A stretch of 64,000 nucleotides of DNA, from assembly GCA_002328585.1 (NCBI GenBank), contig DCUV01000002.1, positions 61,500 to 125,499 on the forward strand. The letters run 5' to 3'. A model generated the notes under the pieces. It was not told where the DNA came from. It worked only from the letters and a program-made list of their open reading frames with translations, and made no database searches. The position numbers were made by a program, and so were the translations under genes. Positions 18,939-27,141 of the stretch are shown piece after piece. Source of the DNA: Spirochaetia bacterium UBA2205. GTDB taxonomy: Bacteria > Spirochaetota > UBA4802 > UB4802. Every line of letters starts with the position of its first letter. Positions within the stretch are counted from its first letter, which is position 1.

Positions 18939-20072
18939 CTATGCCCCTTTCCCATCTACCCTGTCATAGTAGTTTCTGAAGTATCGTCTTCCCCTTTCAA
19001 CAAGCAAAGCGCGTTCCTTTTCATCGGCTATAGCTTTGTTACAATACTGAACAAAAAGCTCATCCACCGGAACATGCTCACTTTGGAAGTAACTATCGCC
19101 ACCCTGCTTTTTAAAAATTCGTTTTGGAATTACCGCCATAGCATTTTCAAACTGCCGGGTAATCCACACACTGCTAATGCCGGCACTTTGATGCGTGTCC
19201 ACATCATGCAGGTAAATGCTTACTATTGAACCATCCTCAACCTGAGATGAAAAATGTTTTATGCGTGTTTTAATGTCATCAATTGAAAGCTCGCTGCAAC
19301 GGGGAATATCAAATCGCACCCATGGACGTATTGGTATGGCGTTAAACGTAATATTTTTATTCTGGGCGATAGTTACTGTTAAAAAGCCTTTTTCCCTGCC
19401 AACTTCCCTGTCGCTGAAACGTTCGGTTGAACCGCTGTAGCACACAGTATCCCATGGAGGCAAAACCTTAAAATTATGCCAGTGACCCAGCGCAACATAA
19501 TCAAATGCATTGAAAAGATGATAATACTCAGCGGGGAAAATACGTTCACCGTACTCATCCAGCAGATAATCCTGTCCCACCGACGTATGCATCAATAAAA
19601 TGTTGCACCCCTGTTTTGGTTCAATTGCCCTTATCTGTTCAACGTAGCGCATATCATCATGAATATGGGGGATGCAGTGTATATGGATACCATCTATACT
19701 AACATATTCATAGCGCTGACTGTACACCGCAAAAACGCCTTCAATAGTTTGCAAAGCCTGCAATATGGGGCTTGTATAGATAGTCCTTGGCATACAGTGA
19801 TTGCCCGCAATAACAATAAAGGGAATCCCAGCCTGTGTTATCTTTTTTATATGGTTTAAGCCCTGAATCAGGGCGCGGTTGGAAGGCGATGCACGGTGGA
19901 ATAGATCACCGGTGTGCAGTACAAAATCAGGCTTCAAGGCAACAATGGTATCAACAGCATGTTCAAAGGCATGATACACATCAGCCTCGCGAACGTTGAT
20001 GCCATTGTCATCCACCGTATCAAGATCATTAAATCCAAGATGCGTATCCGATATATGAACAAATACGGGCAT
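18939..20072 (-). CDS. sbcD: SbcD (Mre11-like) exonuclease nuclease subunit
   Basis: A 377-residue metallophosphoesterase nuclease, the partner of SbcC. The five metal-binding motifs are visible: DTHLGFND near the N-terminus, HTGDLFHRASPSNR, AGNHCMPR, LLMHTSVG and ALGHWHNF. After about residue 270 comes the capping domain that contacts DNA and SbcC. It is the first gene of the sbcDC operon, with a candidate promoter about 55 bases upstream. Confidence 0.95.
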   Translation of the reverse strand: MPVFVHISDTHLGFNDLDTVDDNGINVREADVYHAFEHAVDTIVALKPDFVLHTGDLFHRASPSNRALIQGLNHIKKITQAGIPFIVIAGNHCMPRTIYTSPILQALQTIEGVFAVYSQRYEYVSIDGIHIHCIPHIHDDMRYVEQIRAIEPKQGCNILLMHTSVGQDYLLDEYGERIFPAEYYHLFNAFDYVALGHWHNFKVLPPWDTVCYSGSTERFSDREVGREKGFLTVTIAQNKNITFNAIPIRPWVRFDIPRCSELSIDDIKTRIKHFSSQVEDGSIVSIYLHDVDTHQSAGISSVWITRQFENAMAVIPKRIFKKQGGDSYFQSEHVPVDELFVQYCNKAIADEKERALLVERGRRYFRNYYDRVDGKGA

Positions 20073-20102
20073 ATATACCTCTTCACAAAAAGATAGAAAC
20101 AG

Positions 20103-20131
20103 GTTTATCTACACTTATGTATAGATGTCAA
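20103..20131 (-). promoter_or_regulatory. Candidate sigma-70 promoter for sbcDC
   Basis: On the minus strand TTGACA (20131-20126) is followed after 16-17 bases by GATAAA/ATAAAC (about 20109-20103), leaving about 30 bases to the sbcD start. The -35 is a perfect consensus and the -10 is weak. Confidence 0.45.
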
Positions 20132-20166
20132 GTAATTTTATCTTTACACACCGGTGATGATAAAAA

Positions 20167-20191
20167 AAGAGCGCCTTTTTACAGCGCTCTT
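20167..20191 (-). terminator. Rho-independent terminator of the small outer-membrane protein gene
   Basis: AAGAGCGC pairs perfectly with GCGCTCTT across a nine-base loop. On the minus strand it is followed by a run of seven T. It lies about 75 bases after the stop of the gene ending at 20267 and before sbcD, separating the two units. Confidence 0.85.
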
Positions 20192-20266
20192 CTTTAAGAT
20201 TTTGCTAACTATTGCCTCTGGGAATGTGTCCGTTCAAGTTATTTCAATAGTATCAATAGCTTATCC

Positions 20267-20827
20267 TTAGAAGAAAGCTTTAACACCAAGCGCTATGCCC
20301 ATAGTTGTACCATCTTCCTCTGAACCATTTTCCGCACTATCAAAACTATAAGACAATTCGCCAAATGCTGCTAAATTATTGCCTAACATGTATGCAGCAC
20401 CCGCCTTTAAAAATATTGAAGTAAAAGTAATTTCGTCTGGATCTGCACCACTTGCATCATCTTCCCACTTTTCCCATTTATACCCTATACCTGCATAAGG
20501 GATAAACTTGTCCATTGCATAGTAATAGGTTAGCATTGGCATAATTGTGGTTGTTGTTACTTCAGACTCATCCAAGGTATTATAGGATATTCCGCCACCT
20601 ATTGCCAATCCATCAATAACAAACCACTCAACACCCATCTGATAGTTTTCTGCCCCAATTATCATATTGGTTTCTTCATCGCCATACATCATTTCATACA
20701 AGTCATCGTTGTATGTTACGTACTGAAACAACGGCAATGTAACAACAAAGTTACCCTGTGATGTTGGTGCTGCAAAAGCTGGAACTGCCAGTAGTACTAC
20801 AACTAATACTCCTAAAAGTTTCTTCAT
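20267..20827 (-). CDS. Small outer-membrane beta-barrel protein
   Basis: A 186-residue protein with a clear signal peptide (MKKLLGVLVVVLLAVPAFA, cut before APTSQG). Alternating-residue strands follow (GVEWFVIDGLAIGGGISYN, FIPYAGIGYKWEKWEDD), and the protein ends in an aromatic residue (GVKAFF). This is the pattern of an eight-stranded OmpA/OmpX-like barrel with acidic surface loops. It is monocistronic, with its own promoter and terminator. The function (structural, adhesin or small porin) is not readable. Confidence 0.82.
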   Translation of the reverse strand: MKKLLGVLVVVLLAVPAFAAPTSQGNFVVTLPLFQYVTYNDDLYEMMYGDEETNMIIGAENYQMGVEWFVIDGLAIGGGISYNTLDESEVTTTTIMPMLTYYYAMDKFIPYAGIGYKWEKWEDDASGADPDEITFTSIFLKAGAAYMLGNNLAAFGELSYSFDSAENGSEEDGTTMGIALGVKAFF

Positions 20828-20901
20828 GTTAACCTCCTCATGAATTTTTAATGTAATGTGTAACCAGAGGCTTTATTTTTATTATTTACTAATTGTTGAT
20901 T

Positions 20902-20930
20902 AATATATTAATTAACTTTTATTTCGTCAA
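20902..20930 (-). promoter_or_regulatory. Promoter of the outer-membrane barrel gene
   Basis: On the minus strand TTGACG (20930-20925), a 17-base spacer and TATATT (20907-20902). The hexamers and spacing are identical to those of the divergent promoter at 21217. The leader to the ATG at 20827 is about 70 bases and contains a GAGGAGG-type ribosome-binding site. Confidence 0.7.
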
Positions 20931-21216
20931 GTATTCTTTTTAAAATTTTTTAAAAAATTTATTGATTAATGACTGTGATTTGTCAATATTATTATGTTTA
21001 CATATTTATATTTATGAATATGCATACCCTATAACACACCAATTGTCAGGTATCTGTTATAGCCTGTGTTGTACACATGATAGCATCAGCATCCGATAAT
21101 AGACGTATTCATACCATTACTTCTGCTATAAACACAAAGTAGCGGTAGCATCATGGTGCTGAAATAATTAATCTTGCTTTTTATTATCAAATTACTTACA
21201 TTTTTTTTCATATAGC

Positions 21217-21245
21217 TTGACGTTTGATAGGTATTTTATTATATT
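21217..21245 (+). promoter_or_regulatory. Promoter of the secreted His-rich protein gene
   Basis: TTGACG at 21217-21222, a 17-base spacer and TATATT at 21240-21245. A ribosome-binding site (AGAAGGAG, about 21263-21270) lies ahead of the ATG at 21281. The rest of the 20828-21280 spacer is AT-rich, with no other gene seen. Confidence 0.72.
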
Positions 21246-21280
21246 AGTTTACACTTAAATACCAGAAGGAGTTTAATATT

Positions 21281-21721
21281 ATGGCAAAAAAAATGTATGC
21301 GGTTTATGGATTGATTCTTCTTGTTTTTGTTGCCTCACAAGTTGTTGCGCAACAACATGGGAAGGGGATGATGTATCATATGTATGACGTTAAAACCGAG
21401 ACCACCGTTTCGGGCACTGTGGATGAAATTATTACTGAATCACATCCCTGCTGTGGAAAAACAATGGATCATTACTATATTACTGTTAAAACTGCAGCTG
21501 AAACCATAAAAATATTTCTTGGCCCAACTGACTATGTAACAAAACAAATAACACTGAAAAAGGGTGATAGCATTACAGTAGTTGGCTCAAAAACAACATT
21601 GCGTAATGAAGCAGTCATTATAGCAAAAAAAATCAATGTAAATAAAACAGATGTTGTTTTCCGTAATGATGACGGAACTCCAACATGGGCAGGACAGATG
21701 CAGCAGCATCACCACAAATAA
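21281..21721 (+). CDS. Secreted small protein with predicted OB-like fold and His-rich ends
   Basis: A 146-residue protein with a signal peptide (about 1-23, ending VVAQQ). The mature region has a predicted small beta-barrel with a Cys pair in ITESHPCCGKTMDHYYITV. Its tail QMQQHHHK and the N-terminal HGKGMMYHMYD are rich in His and Met. These suggest metal binding in the periplasm, but no family is certain. It is a single gene between its own promoter and a shared terminator. Confidence in the gene is high; confidence in the role is low. Confidence 0.8.
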   Translation: MAKKMYAVYGLILLVFVASQVVAQQHGKGMMYHMYDVKTETTVSGTVDEIITESHPCCGKTMDHYYITVKTAAETIKIFLGPTDYVTKQITLKKGDSITVVGSKTTLRNEAVIIAKKINVNKTDVVFRNDDGTPTWAGQMQQHHHK

Positions 21722-21776
21722 CAACCGGGTATGAAAGCTTTCAATGGCACTACCCTTATAGGGATAAAATATGTGT

Positions 21777-21837
21777 AAAACCGCTTTTTTTCATTTTCAT
21801 TTTTTTTATTTTTGACAAATGAAAAAAGCGGTTTTTA
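21777..21837. terminator. Bidirectional terminator between convergent genes
   Basis: AAAACCGCTTTTTT at 21777 pairs with AAAAAAGCGGTTTT near 21822-21835 across a T-rich loop. The long stem is flanked by A and T runs, so it can serve the plus-strand gene ending at 21721 and the minus-strand cyclase ending at 21896. Confidence 0.75.
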
Positions 21838-21895
21838 TGTGCACCACAAGAGTTCTTGATTTTTACATATTTTTTTTACTATTCATCTACTTTTA

Positions 21896-24505
21896 CTATT
21901 TCGTTGTGAGCCTGTATACTCCATCCCATTTTTTGGGAGGCGGATTTTTCAAAAATTCTTTACAGCGTTCAATATATTTATAGCATGGTCCATCATCAGA
22001 AACTATTCGCAGCCCAGCTCTGAAAGCAGAAATAGCATCATCCCACTGTCTTTCTCGAAATAATTGCAACCCTTCATTATATTTTTTCAACATATCATAC
22101 ATATAGTCAGGAAGATTTCCTTTTGTCCCTAATAATTCATACACCTTAATTGGCTGCTCTTTGCCAATCACCCGTATTAAGTCCAGCTCCCGTGCATCAA
22201 CTACATCTTTTACGCTGCCATACGTAGTTTCACTTATCATTGTGTAGGTACTATAATATTTATTTGCACCTTCAAGCCGTGATGCTAAATTTACAGCATC
22301 GCCCATCATTGTATAATCCATTCGCTGGCGCGAACCCATGTTGCCAACTACAGCATCACCGGTATTGATACCCATCCGTACCTTAAGCTGGAATGTGCCC
22401 TTTTTCCCCCATTCTTCCCTCAACTCCGCCAGACGTCTTTTCATATCAATGGCTGCTAAACACACCCTTGCAGGATGGTCTTCAAAAGCTAATGGAGCAC
22501 CAAAGAACGCTATAATTGCATCGCCTTCATATTTATCCACTGTACCTTCATATCGTAATAGTATGTCGGTCATTTCAGATAAATATTCGTTAAGTAAGGA
22601 AACAAGTTGTTGAGGTGTTAACTTTTCCGAAATGGATGAAAATCCCTCCACATCAGAAAAAAATATGCTTATATTTCGCAATTCACCCCCTAACTGCAAC
22701 GCATCCGGATTTTTAATCAGTTCATCAACCACACGAGGCGCCATATATTTTGAAAAAACATTTTTAATATATCGTTTCTGGCTTTCTTCACTCATAAATT
22801 TTACGCTGCTTATAACTGTTGAAGGCAACAATAACGCTAACGAAGCACCTAATTGATCAATGTATATATAGCTAAATGCAAATAATGCAATATTGACAAT
22901 GTTATACGCAATCAGTGAGCCAGCTATTACACTAATGGTTCCCATAGCACTTAGTCGCTGCACCGATAAAGCAATGAGTATTGCAAAAATTAAAATGAGC
23001 ACATAAGTAATCCAGCGAGGCACTTCTTTGATATATGCATTTTGTAATACAGTATTAATAAAATTATGATAGGTGCCTACCATAAGATATTCAGAAGATA
23101 ACGGAGTTACCCCAATATCATGCGAGGCTGTAGCGGTTAAACCTATTATACAGGAATGACCTTTTAATCTGTCCACTTCAAGAACAAGCCTTGATGCATT
23201 GATAAAATTATTAAGATTTGTTTTTGCCTCATGCAACTGGACATTATCAGAAGTTTTAAGTTGTTTATTAATTTCCTGTAATTGCCGTTCAAGATTTTGA
23301 ATATAGCCATTTTCTATGGTATAGATACGCCGTCGTACATCATTTATTTTTAACCATACTTTTTGCTTTGCTATGACATTTTTTTCTTTTTGCAATAACT
23401 CATCTAACTGTGCCAGTTCACCATACAACTTGCTCCGCTCAGCATTTTGTGATTGTATCTCCTGTTCATCAAAATATTCATGGATGGTATCTTTAAGCTG
23501 ATTATATTCCAATAAGGCATAAAATGATACATGGTTAAAGGTATCCTTAAAATCACCACTCCAATGTATATATGCCATTCCTCTACTATCGATTGGTATT
23601 TTAAAATCCTTTTTATGCAGTGTCAAAGGATCAGTAGCATTCTTTAATAGCAGATACTGGTCATGGACTACGACCACATCGCTTTTATTAACACTAAGTA
23701 TATCCATGAGCATAATCAGTGCCATATGAAAATATATTCTGTCATTGAATACTCGTATAAGGCGTATCCTGCGAGCGATGCCATCAATATCAAAATCGCT
23801 GTCGACATAGCCAAAATCTTTCCCATTCATTATTAATTCCGGGATTGGATATTGAATAATAATACGAGTAGGATCAATATATCGTGAATATTCATTTTTA
23901 CTTCCTTCAGGAACAGGTATAGATGCAATTTTTTCAAAGCGTGCAATGGCTTCATCACGCTTCTTTCTTTCTTCAGGAGTTATATTCATTTCAGCAAGCG
24001 TTCTATTCAAAAACGAATATGATAAAATGACATTATTTTTTGCACATGCCCCGGCAAATAATGCATCACTATCCAGTATTGCCTGGTTTAATTCCTCATA
24101 GGTTATTCGTTTGCCAGCTTTTATTTTGTCTTCAACAATCTTCAAGATATCAGGTTGTGCATAACGCGGTGATTTATCTATGAATTGAATATCAAATGCC
24201 ACCTGTTTAATACCAAGGTCTTTAATGACATCAATCCCTTCGGCATACACATACCGTGGCCATGGGAATTGTCCAACATTACTTATACTGTTGTCATCAA
24301 TATCAAGAAATGAAAGATATTCCCATTGCTGTAATTGAGGTTTAATCTTAAACCTTACATCAAACAGTTGATATTCAAATAGCTTATATACGCTGGTAAA
24401 TAAAAATCCAATGATAATGATTCCTATTACCAATCCTAAACCAATTGCATAGAACGGATTTGATTCAATATTTTTTCTGATTGCTTCAAAAGTTTTTTTT
24501 GTCAT
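21896..24505 (-). CDS. CHASE2-domain class III adenylate cyclase
   Basis: An 869-residue membrane cyclase. After one N-terminal membrane segment comes an extracytoplasmic CHASE2 sensor (about 40-460). It contains a charged coiled-coil insert at about 350-420. Two or three more membrane helices lie near 495-565. The catalytic domain has metal Asp residues in FFSDVEGFSS (about 617) and KYEGDAIIAFFG. The Lys of KYEGD and the Asp of MMGDAVNLASR indicate ATP rather than GTP as substrate. A TPR-like tail lies at about 800-860. It makes cAMP in response to an unknown periplasmic cue. No cAMP receptor is adjacent. Confidence 0.92.
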   Translation of the reverse strand: MTKKTFEAIRKNIESNPFYAIGLGLVIGIIIIGFLFTSVYKLFEYQLFDVRFKIKPQLQQWEYLSFLDIDDNSISNVGQFPWPRYVYAEGIDVIKDLGIKQVAFDIQFIDKSPRYAQPDILKIVEDKIKAGKRITYEELNQAILDSDALFAGACAKNNVILSYSFLNRTLAEMNITPEERKKRDEAIARFEKIASIPVPEGSKNEYSRYIDPTRIIIQYPIPELIMNGKDFGYVDSDFDIDGIARRIRLIRVFNDRIYFHMALIMLMDILSVNKSDVVVVHDQYLLLKNATDPLTLHKKDFKIPIDSRGMAYIHWSGDFKDTFNHVSFYALLEYNQLKDTIHEYFDEQEIQSQNAERSKLYGELAQLDELLQKEKNVIAKQKVWLKINDVRRRIYTIENGYIQNLERQLQEINKQLKTSDNVQLHEAKTNLNNFINASRLVLEVDRLKGHSCIIGLTATASHDIGVTPLSSEYLMVGTYHNFINTVLQNAYIKEVPRWITYVLILIFAILIALSVQRLSAMGTISVIAGSLIAYNIVNIALFAFSYIYIDQLGASLALLLPSTVISSVKFMSEESQKRYIKNVFSKYMAPRVVDELIKNPDALQLGGELRNISIFFSDVEGFSSISEKLTPQQLVSLLNEYLSEMTDILLRYEGTVDKYEGDAIIAFFGAPLAFEDHPARVCLAAIDMKRRLAELREEWGKKGTFQLKVRMGINTGDAVVGNMGSRQRMDYTMMGDAVNLASRLEGANKYYSTYTMISETTYGSVKDVVDARELDLIRVIGKEQPIKVYELLGTKGNLPDYMYDMLKKYNEGLQLFRERQWDDAISAFRAGLRIVSDDGPCYKYIERCKEFLKNPPPKKWDGVYRLTTK

Positions 24506-24845
24506 ATATCACCCGATTTATATAAATGTGTAAATCAACAGGTAATACATTATAATATACATTCTAAATTTACAAGCAGAATACCAAACACTATTTTTTA
24601 ATTTTTTTCTATCGTCTTATCTTTTTTGGATATAATACGCAAATATCACATTGCCCATCTTCATATCCTGCAATAAGTAGTGTTTATATCGCAGTATTTT
24701 TTACCAATGTACAATATCATGTATATTACATGGAGGGCACATAGTGGTGATAAACTATTTAGCCTTGAAATTATCTGTTAGTAGGGAAAAAGCTTATAGT
24801 ACAATAGTAATTGTACGATAGTAACCTTTGAATATGAAACCTGTA
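24506..24845. other. Spacer without a recognised gene
   Basis: About 340 AT-rich bases upstream of the cyclase and downstream of queH, both on the minus strand. Apart from a seven-base inverted repeat (GTACAAT at 24799 with ATTGTAC at 24810), nothing supportable was found. It should carry the cyclase promoter. Confidence 0.4.
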
Positions 24846-25463
24846 TCAATACTTATTGTTTGCAGTTATCATATTTTTTTTATAATTATTACTTTTAATT
24901 GACCACAATGAATTTTTATCTCTCTCAAGCCTGGAATATACACAGCCACAATATTTCTGCCGATACATGCCATATTGTTTTGACAATACAATTGAATGCT
25001 GATACCCGCCGTTTTGCTTAAAGTCCGCTTCAATAAATTGTATTCCATACAATTCTGCAAATGACCGCCCAATCTCATTGATTTTTTCAGCATCTTTATA
25101 TGGACTTACTGATAGCGTAGTACAAACTACATCATACTTGCATTGTTTTGCCACATCAAATGTTTCTTTTAATCTTAAAGAATAGCACAAATAGCAGCGT
25201 GGCGATAGTTCCCCTGAAAATCTTTGCTCCCTGACTGCTTTAAACCAATCTGCTTGATTGTATCTGCCCGTTAACAGTACAACATTATGTATTGTTGTAA
25301 ATTGCTTTACTTCAGATAATCGTTGCGCATATTCCGCTTGTGGAGCAATATTTGGATTATAATAAAAAACCACTGTATCATACTCAACAGATAAAACTGA
25401 ATGAACATGGGTTAAACAAGGACCACAACATGTGTGGAGAAGCAGTTTTTTCCTTTGTTTCAC
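24846..25463 (-). CDS. queH: Epoxyqueuosine reductase QueH
   Basis: A 205-residue protein of the QueH (formerly DUF208) family. It performs the last step of queuosine synthesis, reducing epoxyqueuosine to queuosine in tRNA. Fe-S and catalytic Cys motifs are visible: HTCCGPCLTH near residue 10, RCYLCYSLRL near 90 and YCGCVYS near 170. The C-terminus is Lys/Asn-rich. It overlaps the upstream 118-residue gene by four bases, so the two are translationally coupled. Confidence 0.93.
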   Translation of the reverse strand: MKQRKKLLLHTCCGPCLTHVHSVLSVEYDTVVFYYNPNIAPQAEYAQRLSEVKQFTTIHNVVLLTGRYNQADWFKAVREQRFSGELSPRCYLCYSLRLKETFDVAKQCKYDVVCTTLSVSPYKDAEKINEIGRSFAELYGIQFIEADFKQNGGYQHSIVLSKQYGMYRQKYCGCVYSRLERDKNSLWSIKSNNYKKNMITANNKY

Positions 25464-25816
25464 TTAAGATACTTATCAATAAAATTATTCAACTTTTTCA
25501 GGTTTGCAGGGTTAACCTTGCTATCAAGCCACAACAATAAATCAGCATTTACTCCACGCTGGCAGTTATATTCATGGTGTATGACAAAGTTGGCAATTTC
25601 AAATTTTATTGTTTCAAAAATCTGCTCAGCTATACATAAGTTTGACGGTTCAGGACCTATACAATCGGCAATCTTTGCAATAATTTCATGTTTATTTATC
25701 TCTTTAATCTCTTCTCTGTAGGGATCATCAAAAATACATTTAGCCAGACAAATATTATCAGAAGGGGATAAATACCATCCATTTACCCCTAAAGCAGCTT
25801 TGTTCTTTTTTTTCAT
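25460..25816 (-). CDS. Conserved-looking hypothetical protein coupled to queH
   Basis: A 118-residue soluble protein that I do not recognise. It has no signal peptide or membrane segment. It is Lys/Asn/Ile-rich with four Cys residues (LAKCIFDD, ADCIGPEPSNLCIAEQ and HHEYNCQRG), which could hold a metal. The four-base overlap with queH indicates coupled expression. Confidence 0.65.
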   Translation of the reverse strand: MKKKNKAALGVNGWYLSPSDNICLAKCIFDDPYREEIKEINKHEIIAKIADCIGPEPSNLCIAEQIFETIKFEIANFVIHHEYNCQRGVNADLLLWLDSKVNPANLKKLNNFIDKYLK

Positions 25817-26041
25817 TCTGTTTTCCTCTTTTTACATAGAACAATATAAATTATTAAAAACTATCACCAAACTATTTTTAAAATAAATATGAATAAATAT
25901 AAAAAATTATTAATGAAATGTCAATTATTTTGATCAATGATTTTACGGATAATTAAAATTTTTTTATTTTTTTTATTGACAATTTTTAAATATAGCAATT
26001 TATTTACATCCTGATTTACTAATTTTAATATAACATATTTT
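25817..26041 (+). promoter_or_regulatory. Promoter region of the DAHP synthase leader transcript
   Basis: A very AT-rich spacer between divergent units. TTGACA at 25976-25981 with a TTTATT-like -10 near 25999-26004 would start transcription about 30 bases ahead of the leader peptide ORF. The -35 is perfect and the -10 is only a four-of-six match. Confidence 0.5.
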
Positions 26042-26116
26042 ATGAATATAATTTTATATAACATTACAAGCAAAAGTTATTTTTGGTTTTATTTTTATAA
26101 CAAAGCTCGTCTGTAG
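26042..26116 (+). CDS. Aromatic amino acid attenuation leader peptide
   Basis: A 24-codon ORF from the ATG at 26042 to the TAG at 26114-26116. Its centre reads Ser-Tyr-Phe-Trp-Phe-Tyr-Phe-Tyr-Asn (codons 26075-26101): seven aromatic codons in a row, including one Trp. The stop lies at the edge of a hairpin, and an intrinsic terminator follows, just before DAHP synthase. This is the design of Trp/Phe-type attenuation leaders, where ribosome stalling at scarce charged tRNAs lets transcription continue. No strong ribosome-binding site precedes the ATG, which is the main weakness. The match between encoded residues and the downstream pathway makes chance unlikely. Confidence 0.82.
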   Translation: MNIILYNITSKSYFWFYFYNKARL

Positions 26117-26176
26117 CTTTTGTTTGTGCTGTTATATTAACAAGGGGCCGCAGGCGGATAGCTGGCGGCCTTTTTT
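26099..26176 (+). promoter_or_regulatory. Transcription attenuator with alternative hairpins ahead of DAHP synthase
   Basis: Segment 1 (26099-26107, AACAAAGCT) pairs with segment 2 (26115-26124, AGCTTTTGTT) with one bulged U. Segment 2 (26117-26124) can instead pair with segment 3 (26139-26146, AACAAGGG; two G-U pairs). Segment 3 abuts the terminator stem GGCCGC (26146-26151) / GCGGCC (26165-26170), followed by six T. The 1:2 and 2:3 pairings exclude each other. The stalled ribosome on the aromatic codons would cover segment 1 and favour 2:3, which competes with the terminator only at its foot. Confidence 0.75.
26146..26176 (+). terminator. Intrinsic terminator of the DAHP synthase attenuator
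   Basis: A six-base G+C stem GGCCGC/GCGGCC with a 13-base loop, followed directly by TTTTTT at 26171-26176. It lies 73 bases ahead of the DAHP synthase ATG and so must be read through for expression. Confidence 0.85.
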
Positions 26177-26249
26177 ATTGTAGTACAAATTTATAAGGTC
26201 GCCACCCTCCAGGCTCATTAAAAATGAATACTATTAAACGGAGGAGCAT

Positions 26250-27128
26250 ATGACCATACCAAACACTCATTGCGTGGAACTATCAAACACAATTACAACA
26301 ATCAGGGATAAGTCCAATCCATTATATAGTAAAACATATTGCGCTTGTACCACAATACAACTGCCATATAACACAACTATTAACCATCAAAATGTTAGTG
26401 TGATTGCAGGACCCTGTTCCATTGAATCGGAAGATCAGATTATGGCTACCGCACATTTTGTGAAAAAAGCTGGTGCAACTATTTTACGCGGGGGTGCTTT
26501 TAAACCAAGAACATCTCCCTATGCTTTTCAGGGGCTGGGAATTGAAGGATTAAAATTGCTGAAAAAAGCTGGAGATTATTATGCCATGCCCGTGGTTACT
26601 GAAATTCTGGATTCAGAAGATATTGCTATGGTCAGCCAATATGCGGATATTCTTCAGGTTGGTGCACGGAATTGTCAAAATTTTTCCTTATTAAAAAAAT
26701 TAGGTAAAATACAAAAGCCGATATTGCTTAAACGCGGCATGATGGTTACCATTAAAGAATATTTAATGGCTGCAGAATATATATTAGCAGAGGGTAATAC
26801 CAATGTTATACTATGTGAACGTGGTATCAGAACATTTGAAACAGAAACACGGAATACACTGGATATATCTGCTGTTTGTGTATTAAAGCAAAAAACTCAT
26901 CTGCCTGTAATGGTAGACCCTTCCCATGCTTCCGGCAATTGGAAACTCATCCATCCATTATCATTGGCAGCAATTGCTGCAGGTGCAGATGGACTCATGA
27001 TAGAATGTCATATTAATCCAGAAGTTGCTCTTTGTGATGGCGAACAATCATTACGCCCGGATAAATTTGAATTGCTGATGCATGATGTAAAAGAATTATG
27101 CACAATGCTGAACAAAGCTGTATTATGA
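26250..27128 (+). CDS. aroF: 3-deoxy-7-phosphoheptulonate (DAHP) synthase, type I beta-like
   Basis: A 292-residue enzyme for the first step of aromatic amino acid synthesis (phosphoenolpyruvate plus erythrose 4-phosphate). The AroA-Ibeta/KDO8P-synthase-like barrel shows IAGPCSIES near 53, [35 protein letters not shown] and GEQSL. An N-terminal stretch of about 45 residues lacks the full ferredoxin-like regulatory domain of some relatives, so direct feedback inhibition may be limited. GGAGGAG sits well ahead of the ATG. Expression is probably set by the attenuator at 26042-26176. Confidence 0.93.
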   Translation: MTIPNTHCVELSNTITTIRDKSNPLYSKTYCACTTIQLPYNTTINHQNVSVIAGPCSIESEDQIMATAHFVKKAGATILRGGAFKPRTSPYAFQGLGIEGLKLLKKAGDYYAMPVVTEILDSEDIAMVSQYADILQVGARNCQNFSLLKKLGKIQKPILLKRGMMVTIKEYLMAAEYILAEGNTNVILCERGIRTFETETRNTLDISAVCVLKQKTHLPVMVDPSHASGNWKLIHPLSLAAIAAGADGLMIECHINPEVALCDGEQSLRPDKFELLMHDVKELCTMLNKAVL

Positions 27129-27141
27129 TATTTGTAATATC

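Noticed and set aside
26224..26253. Nine-codon ORF overlapping the DAHP synthase start
   Set aside because: It has no ribosome-binding site, no meaningful residues, and is short enough to arise by chance.
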